Positions 1 through 6,700 of a stretch of 64,000 nucleotides of DNA are shown piece after piece. The notes beneath the pieces are model-generated. The model did no database searches. It was not told the origin of the DNA and saw only the letters and a program-made list of their open reading frames with translations. The stretch lies in the NCBI RefSeq assembly GCF_025215095.1, contig NZ_JALHAP010000075.1, positions 62,001 through 126,000 of the forward strand. The letters run 5' to 3'. The stretch comes from Dryocola boscaweniae. Lineage in GTDB: Bacteria; Pseudomonadota; Gammaproteobacteria; Enterobacterales; Enterobacteriaceae. Position 1 is the stretch's first letter. Each line of letters starts with the position of its first letter. The position numbers and the translations under genes are program-made.

Positions 1-570
1 GGCAATATCTCGGCCTATCTGGGGAAACCGACCGGGCTTGAAGATTACATTGGCTGGCTGGCGAACAATTTCGATCCGTCCATTTCCTGGAGCGATCTGG
101 AGTGGATCCGCGAGTTCTGGGACGGCCCCATGATCATTAAAGGCATTCTCGACCCGGAAGACGCCAAAGACGCGGTGCGTTTCGGCGCGGACGGAATTGT
201 GGTGTCGAACCACGGCGGCCGCCAGCTCGATGGGGTGCTTTCTTCCTGCCGCGCGCTGCCCGCCATTGCCGACGCGGTTAAAGGAGATATCGCTATCCTG
301 GCCGATAGCGGCATTCGCAATGGATTGGACGTGGTGCGCATGATTGCGCTTGGGGCTGATACCGTCCTGCTGGGCCGTGCTTATCTGTACGCTCTGGCGA
401 CGTATGGCCAGGCAGGCGTCGCAAACTTGCTGAATCTTATTGAAAAAGAGATGAAGGTGGCGATGACGCTCACCGGCGCGAAAACCATCGCGGAAATCAG
501 CCCCGATCTGCTGGTGCGCGAAGGTCTGAAAGATATTCTTTCGCCTGCGGATATGGCGGTTGGGTTTTAA
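1..570 (+). CDS. lldD: L-lactate dehydrogenase (FMN), C-terminal part
   Basis: LldD oxidises L-lactate to pyruvate at the inner membrane and passes electrons to quinone. The window opens inside the gene, so only the last 189 codons are present, out of about 396 in E. coli. Visible are the flavin lysine in MIIKGIL, the catalytic His and Arg in SNHGGRQLD, the phosphate-binding stretch [12 protein letters not shown], and [10 protein letters not shown] near the end. These are the alpha-hydroxy-acid oxidase signatures. The gene stops at TAA 568-570 and converges on osmC. No usual lldPR partner can be checked because the upstream side is cut off. Confidence 0.95.
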   Translation, partial: GNISAYLGKPTGLEDYIGWLANNFDPSISWSDLEWIREFWDGPMIIKGILDPEDAKDAVRFGADGIVVSNHGGRQLDGVLSSCRALPAIADAVKGDIAILADSGIRNGLDVVRMIALGADTVLLGRAYLYALATYGQAGVANLLNLIEKEMKVAMTLTGAKTIAEISPDLLVREGLKDILSPADMAVGF

Positions 571-577
571 CGAAGAG

Positions 578-605
578 GATGTCTCCAGAGACTTCTGGAG
601 ACATC
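578..605. terminator. Perfect hairpin between lldD and osmC
   Basis: An 11-bp perfect inverted repeat (578-588 with 595-605, loop 589-594) lies between two converging genes. No T-run follows it on either strand. It may act as a weak bidirectional terminator or an mRNA 3'-end stabiliser. Confidence 0.5.
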
Positions 606-617
606 AGAATAACGAAG

Positions 618-1046
618 TTAGTTAAGCTTGTAGTCCAGCGTAATTTCAGCTTTCAGCAACTGGGATACCGGGCAGCCTGCTTTGGCTTTCTGAATAATTT
701 TGTCAAACTCCGAAACGTCGATATTCGGCACTTTGACGTCGCTTGTGAGCGCAATTTTGGTGATGGCGAAACCACCCTCGGTTTTATCCAGCGAAACGTC
801 GGCGGTGGTATCAATACTTTCTGCCGTAAAGCCTTCTTCGCCTAACATCAGCGAAAGCGCCATAGAGAAACACGCCGCGTGTGCAGCGCCAATCAGCTCT
901 TCCGGGTTAGTACCGGCAGCGCCTTCAAAACGGGTATTAAAACCATAGGGTTGCTCTTTTAACGCGCCGCTTTCGGTGGAAACCGTGCCTTTGCCGCGTT
1001 TAATGTCGCCTTCCCAGTGAGCCTGTCCTTTCTTATGAATGGTCAT
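618..1046 (-). CDS. osmC: Peroxiredoxin OsmC (organic hydroperoxide reductase)
   Basis: OsmC is a cytoplasmic thiol peroxidase that reduces organic hydroperoxides and is induced by osmotic and envelope stress. The 142-residue protein is within one residue of the E. coli length. It has the two redox cysteines of the family: one in the helix AAHAACFSMAL (about residue 59) and one in AGCPVSQLL (about residue 124). The start is MTIHKKGQAHWEG, preceded by an AAGGAG-like site. It is a single gene, convergent with lldD and divergent from the TPR gene. An imperfect palindrome at 1113-1129 lies in its upstream region and may bind a regulator. Confidence 0.96.
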   Translation of the reverse strand: MTIHKKGQAHWEGDIKRGKGTVSTESGALKEQPYGFNTRFEGAAGTNPEELIGAAHAACFSMALSLMLGEEGFTAESIDTTADVSLDKTEGGFAITKIALTSDVKVPNIDVSEFDKIIQKAKAGCPVSQLLKAEITLDYKLN

Positions 1047-1112
1047 CTATTCGCTCCTTTTTTATTTACACAAACAACAAGTATAGAAGCTCAATACAGG
1101 CTTGCCTGAGAA

Positions 1113-1129
1113 CTAAGAGCAATCCTTAG
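1113..1129. promoter_or_regulatory. Palindrome upstream of osmC
   Basis: CTAAG and CTTAG (1113-1117 and 1125-1129) are inverted around a 7-nt centre. E. coli osmC is controlled by RcsB and NhaR, and this resembles a TAAG-N-CTTA type RcsB box. That match is an inference from shape, not a scored match. Confidence 0.3.
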
Positions 1130-1204
1130 CCTGCTTAAAAATAAAACGAATAAATCCTCCATCCCGGGTGTTCACTCCGTACCTGATACGATGAGGGCAC
1201 GACC

Positions 1205-1738
1205 ATGAAGCGTTTTATCTTCACTTTGTTACCCGCTGCAGCCACCGCTATTCTGCTTTTCTCCGGCTTCGCGCAGGCGATGGGCGGCAGCAGCGACGAG
1301 CCTGTTCCACCCACGTGCCCGAAAGGACAAATTTACGATTCAAAAACGAAAACCTGCATGGTGGATAAAGGCGGGATGATCGGCGACGAAGCGCGCACGG
1401 ATTACGCATATGCGCTGGCAAAAGCCGGGCGCTATCAGGAAGCGCTGGATATGCTGAACACGCTTAAAAATCCTGCTACCGCCGAGGCGCTGAACTATCG
1501 CGGTTACGCCACCCGCAAGCTGGGCCGTACCGATGAAGGAATCGGCTATTATTTAAAATCAGTGGCGCTCGATCCCCGGTATCCAAAGGTTCGCGAATAT
1601 CTCGGAGAAGCGTATATGATTAAAAACCGTCCTGATTTGGCTCGTGAGCAGCTTATTGCGATCAAAACGCTCTGCGGCACGGGCTGCGAGGAGTATCGCG
1701 ATCTGGCGGCGGCAATCGACGGCCATCCTGAATCCTGA
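1205..1738 (+). CDS. Periplasmic TPR protein upstream of an ECF sigma factor
   Basis: The 177-residue protein starts with a clear Sec signal peptide (MKRF, hydrophobic core, cleavage near FAQA-MGG). A short segment with two cysteines follows (CPKGQIYDSKTKTC, about residues 38-51). From about residue 65 there are tetratricopeptide-type helices (DYAYALAKAGRYQEALDML; ALNYRGYATRKLGRTDEG; PKVREYLGEAYMIKNRPDLA), and a further C-x3-C pair lies near residue 157 (LCGTGC). It is probably a periplasmic scaffold or sensor. It sits directly upstream of, and in the same reading frame as, the ECF sigma gene, with 21 nt between its TGA and the proposed sigma start. The three genes therefore look like one operon. 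The partner and signal are unknown. Confidence 0.85.
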   Translation: MKRFIFTLLPAAATAILLFSGFAQAMGGSSDEPVPPTCPKGQIYDSKTKTCMVDKGGMIGDEARTDYAYALAKAGRYQEALDMLNTLKNPATAEALNYRGYATRKLGRTDEGIGYYLKSVALDPRYPKVREYLGEAYMIKNRPDLAREQLIAIKTLCGTGCEEYRDLAAAIDGHPES

Positions 1739-1759
1739 TCTCTGCCCGCGGAGGCAAAA

Positions 1760-2275
1760 ATTAATAGCGAAGCAATACGCCGTGAGATCGCGCAATATCT
1801 TCCTCGCCTGTGGCGCTACGGCCTGGTGCTGTCCCACCGGCGGGATGTTGCGGATGATTTAGTTCAGGCAACCTGCGTGCGGGCGCTGGAGCGCGCTGCG
1901 CAATTTACGTCCGGGACCCGCCTGGACCGTTGGCTGTTTTCCATTTTGCATTCCGTATGGCTTAACGAGGTTCGCTCGCAGCTTATCCGCCGGGGCCAGG
2001 GCTTTGTGGATATCGACGAACTGACCGGCGCGGAAAACCATGACGATGGCATCTGGTCAAACGAGATAATGAAACGGGTAAACCGTTTACCCGAGGCCCA
2101 GCGCGACACAATGTTTTTGGTTTACGTGGAGGAGCTTTCTTACCGGGAAGCTGCCGAAGTGCTGAATGTGCCGGTGGGAACGGTCATGAGCAGGCTTGCC
2201 ACCGCCCGGGTGACGCTGGCTCAGGATCGCGTGCTTCAGCCCACGCCGCCGCAGCTAAAAGGAGATAAATCATGA
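1760..2275 (+). CDS. ECF-type RNA polymerase sigma factor (ATT start proposed)
   Basis: This is a sigma-70 family ECF factor. Region 2 reads RDVADDLVQATCVRALERA. Region 4 is the helix-turn-helix LPEAQRDTMFLVYVEELSYREAAEVLNVPVG (about residues 108-138), followed by VMSRLATAR. No ATG, GTG or TTG covers the whole of region 2: the first GTG (1826) would remove the helix SEAIRREIAQYLPRLWRYGL. A strong CGGAGG (1749-1754) lies 5 nt before ATT at 1760, so I take ATT as the start, giving 171 residues. The 3' end overlaps the anti-sigma gene by four bases (ATGA), which suggests translational coupling. CTG 1742 is a weaker alternative. Confidence 0.8.
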   Translation: MNSEAIRREIAQYLPRLWRYGLVLSHRRDVADDLVQATCVRALERAAQFTSGTRLDRWLFSILHSVWLNEVRSQLIRRGQGFVDIDELTGAENHDDGIWSNEIMKRVNRLPEAQRDTMFLVYVEELSYREAAEVLNVPVGTVMSRLATARVTLAQDRVLQPTPPQLKGDKS

Positions 2276-3018
2276 GTCTTCCGAAAGGGACGGATGAACT
2301 GCTGGTGGCCTGGCTGGATAACGAGCTAAGCCCTGCCGAGCAGGCCGAGGTTGAGCTGCGCCTGACCCGTGAGGGCGATCTGATCGAGCGCCTGGCGTTC
2401 ATCGAACGCAGCGGCATGCCCTTTAAAAAGGCATTTGAGCCGCTGCTTGATGCGGCTCCGCTGGATGATTTGAAAAAGCATCTTCAGGCTCCAGCCTCGC
2501 CTGAAGTTTCCCGCCGCAGTCTGATCGCCGCAGCGGTCAGCTTCCTTGCGCTCGGCATGATAAGCGACAGGGTTGTTGTGCATTTCTCTGAGCCCGAGGA
2601 AAACTGGCGCAGCCTGGTCGCTCAATACATGGCGCTTTACACGCCGGAAACGCTGTCCGAAAACCCAACGATGCAGGCGCTGGAAACACAGGTGAAAACG
2701 ACTGGCGATCGGCTCGGCTTATCGCTTGCAATTGAGCGTCTGACCTTGCCGAATGCAACATTAAAAAATGTACGCGTCCTGGCGTATGACGAGCAGCGCA
2801 TCGCGCAAATTACCTGGCTTGATGCCCACCATGGCCCGCTGGCGCTGTGCATTACGGCTAATTCAGATGCGCCAGCGTCGGCAAAAAGTGAGCAGAAGCT
2901 GGGAATGAACATTGTGTACTGGGCGAACAAATCCCACCGGTTTATGGTGATAGGCCATGGTTCAGCCGGGGAAATAAGTAAGGTTGCCGGTCAGCTCAGG
3001 CAGAAGCTGAGCGTATAA
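2272..3018 (+). CDS. Membrane-bound anti-sigma factor
   Basis: The 248-residue protein begins with a short anti-sigma-like helical domain (DELLVAWLDNELSPAEQAEVELRL, residues 8-31). It lacks the HxxxCxxC zinc motif of classical ZAS domains. One membrane segment follows at about residues 81-99 (RRSLIAAAVSFLALGMI). The remaining 150 residues would be periplasmic and have no motif I recognise. It overlaps the sigma gene by four bases, the usual arrangement for a cognate pair. By analogy it should hold the sigma factor at the membrane until a periplasmic signal arrives, with the upstream TPR protein a candidate third component. A REP-like palindrome (3022-3048) follows. Confidence 0.8.
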   Translation: MSLPKGTDELLVAWLDNELSPAEQAEVELRLTREGDLIERLAFIERSGMPFKKAFEPLLDAAPLDDLKKHLQAPASPEVSRRSLIAAAVSFLALGMISDRVVVHFSEPEENWRSLVAQYMALYTPETLSENPTMQALETQVKTTGDRLGLSLAIERLTLPNATLKNVRVLAYDEQRIAQITWLDAHHGPLALCITANSDAPASAKSEQKLGMNIVYWANKSHRFMVIGHGSAGEISKVAGQLRQKLSV

Positions 3019-3021
3019 TTT

Positions 3022-3048
3022 CAGGGTGGATGAAAGGCGCCATCCACC
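3022..3048. repeat. REP-like palindrome after the anti-sigma gene
   Basis: AGGGTGGAT and ATCCACC form a short palindrome. It is a truncated member of the repeat family seen in eight other gaps of this window. Confidence 0.6.
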
Positions 3049-3058
3049 GCTAAATGAT

Positions 3059-3340
3059 TTACTGTACGAGCGCCGTGAGTTTGCCAAATACATCAGCCCC
3101 GTCGACATCACGCTTGATTTGCACCACGTCCTCCAGCTTATCGATTTGGCTAATCATCTGCTCAAGCCGCTGGTCATCGGCAACCTGAAGCCAGATGCGG
3201 CTCCGATCGCCGTCGGATAGCGGCAGACAAAGAATGCCCTCGACGTTAAAAGCGCGGCGGGCAAACAGGCCACAAATGTGAGACATCACGCCCGGATGGT
3301 TGCGCACCGTAAGTTCAAGAATAACGGTTAGTTGTTGCAT
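3059..3340 (-). CDS. ilvN: Acetolactate synthase I, regulatory subunit
   Basis: IlvN is the small ACT-domain subunit of acetohydroxyacid synthase I. It activates IlvB and confers valine inhibition. The 93-residue protein is almost entirely one ACT domain ([23 protein letters not shown] and the [19 protein letters not shown] strand). It is a few residues shorter than the E. coli protein. The start codon is 3 nt after the ilvB stop, so the two are co-translated from the ivbL-ilvBN transcript. Confidence 0.96.
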   Translation of the reverse strand: MQQLTVILELTVRNHPGVMSHICGLFARRAFNVEGILCLPLSDGDRSRIWLQVADDQRLEQMISQIDKLEDVVQIKRDVDGADVFGKLTALVQ

Positions 3341-3343
3341 GGC

Positions 3344-5032
3344 TTACTCTCCAATCATCTCAATGTTGGCAGCGCCTGGCGGCACCATCGGAAATACTTT
3401 TTCACTCGCATCAATACGCACGTGGATAAGGCACGGGCCCGGACGTGAAATGGCTTCCTGCAAGGCCGCCTGCGGATTTTCCGCCGCGTTCAGATCGCAG
3501 GTTGCAAGGCCAAATCCTTCGGCGATTTTGAGGAAGTTTGTCTGGCCGGAATAGGTCGCGGCAAATACATTCTGTTGATAAAACAGCGTTTGCTGTTGAT
3601 GTACCAGCCCCAGAGCCTGGTTGTTCATCAGGATGATTTTCACATCCAGATTGTGTTCGGCGGCGGTGGCCATTTCCTGGATATTCATCATGATGCTGCC
3701 GTCGCCGGTGAAGCACAGCACCTTACGCTGCGGTTCAGCCAGCGCTGCGCCCACGGCAGCAGGCAGGCCAAAACCCATGGTGCCAAGTCCGCCGGAGGTC
3801 AGCCACTGGCGTGGACGGTTCAGCGGATAAGCCTGGGCCACCCACATCTGATGCTGGCCAACGTCGGTGGTGATAATAGCTTCATCATCCACACATGCGG
3901 CAGCGCCGTTAATCAGGCCATATGGCGTTAATGGATTATCCGCGCCCGGCTGGCTAAACGGGAATTCCTGCTGCAGGCCGGCAACCTGCTGCAGCCATGG
4001 TCGGCGCGGCTGGGCGTCGATTTTTGGCAGCAGTTGCTCCAGCACTTCGCCCACATCGCCGCGAATGGCTATGTGCGCCTGTTTAATTTTTCCAAGCTCG
4101 GCCCTGTCGATATCTACGTGAATAATTTTCGCATTCGGACAGAACTGCTCGGTTTTACCGATGGCGCGGTCGTCAAAACGCGCGCCCATAACAATCAGCA
4201 GGTCAGCTTCCTGCAGAATGTAATTGGTGCTGCGCGCGCCGTGCATGCCCAGCATGCCCAGAGATAAAGGATGTCTGGCGGGAATCGTGCCGAGAGCCAT
4301 CAGCGTCATGGTGGTGGGCAGGTTGGCTTTTTCGGCAAGCAAACGAGCGTTCGCGTGAGCGTTGATAATACCGCCGCCCAGATACAGCACCGGGCGCTGC
4401 GCCCGGTTAATCATCGCTGCGGCATCGGCAATTTGCTGCGCTTCAAATTCAGGCGCAGGTGCAGGTTGAGATACGGCAGGCAGCTCGCTGATTTCGATTT
4501 CGGCTGTCTGCACGTCTTTCGGAATATCAATCCACACAGGACCTGGACGGCCGGATTCAGCAATGCGAAACGCGTCGCAGATAACCTGCGGCAATTCGGC
4601 AATATCACGTACCAGATAGTTGTGTTTGGTTATCGGAATGGAAATGCCGTAGGTATCGACTTCCTGGAACGCATCGGTGCCAATCATGGATTTCGGCACC
4701 TGGCCGGTGATACACACTAACGGGATGGAATCGAGACGCGCATCGGCAATTGCCGTGACCAGGTTTGTGGCGCCAGGGCCGCTACAGGCAAGACAAACCG
4801 CCGCTTTACCCTGAGTGCGCGCCATGCCCTGCGCCATAAAGCCTGCGCCCTGTTCGTGGCGGGCCAGAATATGGCGAATTTTTTTGCTCTGGCTTAGCGC
4901 ATTGTAAAGTGGCAGAACGGTGCCGCCGGGGATACCGCTAACGGTGGTGATGCCATGATGTTCAAGCAGTTGCACGATTAACTGTGCGCCTGTGATGCGT
5001 TCTGCCTGCGGTGGGTTTTCCGAAATTGCCAT
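3344..5032 (-). CDS. ilvB: Acetolactate synthase I, catalytic subunit
   Basis: IlvB makes acetolactate or acetohydroxybutyrate from pyruvate (and 2-oxobutyrate), the first common step of valine, leucine and isoleucine synthesis. The 562-residue ThDP enzyme shows the activating glutamate region HHGITTVSGIPGG and HEQGAGFMAQGMAR near the N-terminus, and a central FAD/NAD-like domain (VLYLGGGI, VMGARFDDRAIG). The ThDP-binding motif is GDGSIMMNIQEMATAAEHNLDVKIILMNN near residue 450. The gene lies downstream of the ivbL leader and attenuator and is followed by ilvN. Confidence 0.97.
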   Translation of the reverse strand: MAISENPPQAERITGAQLIVQLLEHHGITTVSGIPGGTVLPLYNALSQSKKIRHILARHEQGAGFMAQGMARTQGKAAVCLACSGPGATNLVTAIADARLDSIPLVCITGQVPKSMIGTDAFQEVDTYGISIPITKHNYLVRDIAELPQVICDAFRIAESGRPGPVWIDIPKDVQTAEIEISELPAVSQPAPAPEFEAQQIADAAAMINRAQRPVLYLGGGIINAHANARLLAEKANLPTTMTLMALGTIPARHPLSLGMLGMHGARSTNYILQEADLLIVMGARFDDRAIGKTEQFCPNAKIIHVDIDRAELGKIKQAHIAIRGDVGEVLEQLLPKIDAQPRRPWLQQVAGLQQEFPFSQPGADNPLTPYGLINGAAACVDDEAIITTDVGQHQMWVAQAYPLNRPRQWLTSGGLGTMGFGLPAAVGAALAEPQRKVLCFTGDGSIMMNIQEMATAAEHNLDVKIILMNNQALGLVHQQQTLFYQQNVFAATYSGQTNFLKIAEGFGLATCDLNAAENPQAALQEAISRPGPCLIHVRIDASEKVFPMVPPGAANIEMIGE

Positions 5033-5076
5033 GCTCCAGTCCTTCTCTCATGCCGTTTCGCTTTTCGGCCGGGGGA

Positions 5077-5116
5077 CTAAAACAAGAAACCCCGCCCGGT
5101 TTGCGCCGGCGGGGTT
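5077..5116 (-). terminator. ilvB attenuator
   Basis: A GC-rich hairpin (ACCCCGCC at 5089-5096 with GGCGGGGT at 5108-5115) is followed, in the minus-strand reading direction, by TTTCTTGTTTT. It lies between ivbL and ilvB. Stalling of ribosomes on the valine-rich leader should prevent it from forming. Confidence 0.92.
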
Positions 5117-5142
5117 TTGGAATCGATGCGTTGATTCAGACC

Positions 5143-5241
5143 CTACGGCGCAAAGCCGACGACCACCACCACACGCACGACGACCACCGCGGCTGGTAGC
5201 GCGGTAAGTAGTAGGTTAGCGTTGCGAGTAAATGGAGTCAT
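5143..5241 (-). CDS. ivbL: ilvBN leader peptide
   Basis: This is a 32-residue leader peptide, MTPFTRNANLLLTALPAA followed by VVVVRVVVVV and GFAP. It carries nine valines in a ten-residue run plus several leucines, the hallmark of the E. coli IvbL peptide, which has the same length and same valine block. It controls attenuation of ilvBN by valine and leucine supply. The start is ATG at 5241; the stop TAG is 5145-5143, 27 nt before the attenuator stem. Confidence 0.95.
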   Translation of the reverse strand: MTPFTRNANLLLTALPAAVVVVRVVVVVGFAP

Positions 5242-5359
5242 TTGGGTCTCGAATATTAAGTAACGTAAAGTTAACGTGAAAATCATACAAACACACTGCT
5301 TCGCTTCGCACAACAGCTTTATGCGTCGGAAATAAAAATCGTGCTTGAGATCACACCTC
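5242..5359 (-). promoter_or_regulatory. ivbL-ilvBN promoter region with CRP-like site
   Basis: On the minus strand a TATGAT -10 hexamer lies at 5287-5282. Further upstream, TGTGATCTCAAGCACG (5355-5340) fits one half of the CRP consensus well and the other half partly. E. coli ilvBN is activated by cAMP-CRP, which makes the site plausible. No scoring was done. Confidence 0.5.
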
Positions 5360-6382
5360 TTAAACAGCCGTTGCAGCAAATTCCCGCCGCATTTCCTCAA
5401 TCGGCAAGTAGCGGCCAATAATCACTAATCTTGAGGTACGGGATTCTGTTGGCTGCCAGGCCGAGCCATAATCAAAGCCCACCACTTTATGCACGCCCTG
5501 CACTATCAGGCGCTGTGGATGTTCAGCAATGGCCAGCACGCCTTTGTAGCGCAGCATGTCGTTGCCAAAACGGGCAATGCAGCTTTCCATAAACGCGCCG
5601 ATTTTCTTCAAATCCAGCAGGCCCGCGTCAAAAACATGCGCCTGAATAGCATCGTCCCAGGACTGTTTTGCCTGCGCTTTGCGAAACGGCTGAAAGCGAG
5701 AAGATTGCTGGCTGTCCGCGCGGATAATATGAAACCCTCCCGCCAGCTCGACATTATCCGTAAGTTCAAAGGCGTTGAGACTGAGCCATAGATCTGCCGG
5801 GCATTCGCCATTCACGATCTCGTAGATCTCCGCTTTGCTATTGATCCGATGAATTCTTGCCAGCGCCCGGGCTTTTGTTTCTTCGTCAACCCTGTCGGAT
5901 TTAGTGAGTAAGATTCTGTCCGCAAAACCGATCTGCGAAGCCGCTACGGGATGCTCATCTAGCTGGCGGGAAATATGTTCGGCGTCGGCAAGCGCAATCA
6001 CCGCATCCAGGCGCAGCGCTTCGCGCAGGCGTTCATCCACAAAAAAGGTCTGCACAATGGGCGCGGGATCGGCAAGCCCGGTGGTTTCCACTATCAGGCG
6101 TTCAAACTGCAGTTCGCCTGCGGCGCGTTTATCCAGCATTTCGCTCAGAGCTGCGGTAAATTCACCCCGCACGCTGCAACATACGCAGCCATTGCTCAGT
6201 TCAACGACGTTAACGTTTTCTCCGCCTCTGAGTAGCGCGCCGTCGATATTTACGGCGCCAAATTCGTTTTCGAGGATAGCGACAGGCTGGTTGTCATTGT
6301 GGGCGAGGAAGTAGTTCAATAGCGTAGTTTTTCCGGAGCCGAGAAACCCGGTTAACAGCGTGACAGATACCGCTTCAGACAT
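5360..6382 (-). CDS. COG0523/YjiA-like G3E metal GTPase
   Basis: The 340-residue protein has the G3E GTPase plan: Walker A GFLGSGKTT (residues 12-20), ENEFGAVNID, the metal-binding CxCC motif NGCVCCSV (about residues 64-71), Walker B/G3 ETTGLADPAP, and the guanine-specificity motif LTKSD. A C-terminal CobW_C-type domain follows (AHVFDAGLLDL to RYLPIEEM). Members deliver or handle zinc or other metals. E. coli yjiA sits beside yjiX and the CstA paralogue btsT (yjiY). Here the GTPase follows ybdD and cstA in the same way, 17 nt after ybdD. It is diverged from E. coli YjiA, so I give no gene symbol. Confidence 0.85.
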   Translation of the reverse strand: MSEAVSVTLLTGFLGSGKTTLLNYFLAHNDNQPVAILENEFGAVNIDGALLRGGENVNVVELSNGCVCCSVRGEFTAALSEMLDKRAAGELQFERLIVETTGLADPAPIVQTFFVDERLREALRLDAVIALADAEHISRQLDEHPVAASQIGFADRILLTKSDRVDEETKARALARIHRINSKAEIYEIVNGECPADLWLSLNAFELTDNVELAGGFHIIRADSQQSSRFQPFRKAQAKQSWDDAIQAHVFDAGLLDLKKIGAFMESCIARFGNDMLRYKGVLAIAEHPQRLIVQGVHKVVGFDYGSAWQPTESRTSRLVIIGRYLPIEEMRREFAATAV

Positions 6383-6399
6383 GACAAAATCCTTATTTT

Positions 6400-6597
6400 T
6401 TAACAGCAGCGAGCGCCGCCTTTACCGCCATAACGTGCGTCCTGGCGCTCGCGGAAAAACTCTTCATAGGACATGGGCGTCTGCTCAGGGTGAGTAAGAC
6501 GCATGTGCTGCACGTAATTGTCATAATCCGGCACGCCAACCATCAGTTTGGCGGCCTGACCGAGATATTTTCCTGCTTTGGCAAGGGTGTCGAACAT
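6400..6597 (-). CDS. ybdD: YbdD/YjiX family small protein
   Basis: The 65-residue protein of the DUF466 family matches E. coli YbdD almost residue for residue as I recall it ([19 protein letters not shown] at the start, GGKGGARCC at the end). The family invariably accompanies CstA-type carriers and is thought to be needed for their function. It lies downstream of cstA with a REP pair in between, and is followed closely by the GTPase gene. A GGAGAA site precedes the ATG. Confidence 0.93.
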   Translation of the reverse strand: MFDTLAKAGKYLGQAAKLMVGVPDYDNYVQHMRLTHPEQTPMSYEEFFRERQDARYGGKGGARCC

Positions 6598-6612
6598 GGT
6601 TTCTCCTGCAAG

Positions 6613-6690
6613 CGGTGGATGGCGCGTTGCTTATCCATTCTACAACCGCCTGCTAAAACGTAGGGCGGGAAGCGCAAGCGCCCCCGCCAT
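6613..6690. repeat. REP-like palindrome pair between cstA and ybdD
   Basis: Two palindromes: 6613-6643 (GGTGGATGGCGC...TTATCCATTCTACA) and 6659-6688 (CGTAGGGCGGG...GCCCCCGCC). Being inside the cstA-ybdD transcript, they may stabilise the upstream mRNA or lower distal expression. Confidence 0.75.
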
Positions 6691-6700
6691 TTACCCGATG

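Noticed and set aside
1826..2275. GTG 1826 as the sigma factor start
   Set aside because: It would delete the first helix of sigma region 2 and has no ribosome site, whereas CGGAGG is correctly placed for ATT 1760.
1205..2275. TPR and sigma gene as a single frameshifted or nonsense-mutated gene
   Set aside because: Both parts are complete proteins of different compartments (secreted TPR protein, cytoplasmic sigma) and a ribosome site lies between them. Adjacent genes are the simpler reading.
5143..5418. A 91-codon minus-strand frame covering ivbL
   Set aside because: The frame is only an upstream extension of the 32-residue leader peptide. The ribosome site, homology and valine run place the start at 5241.
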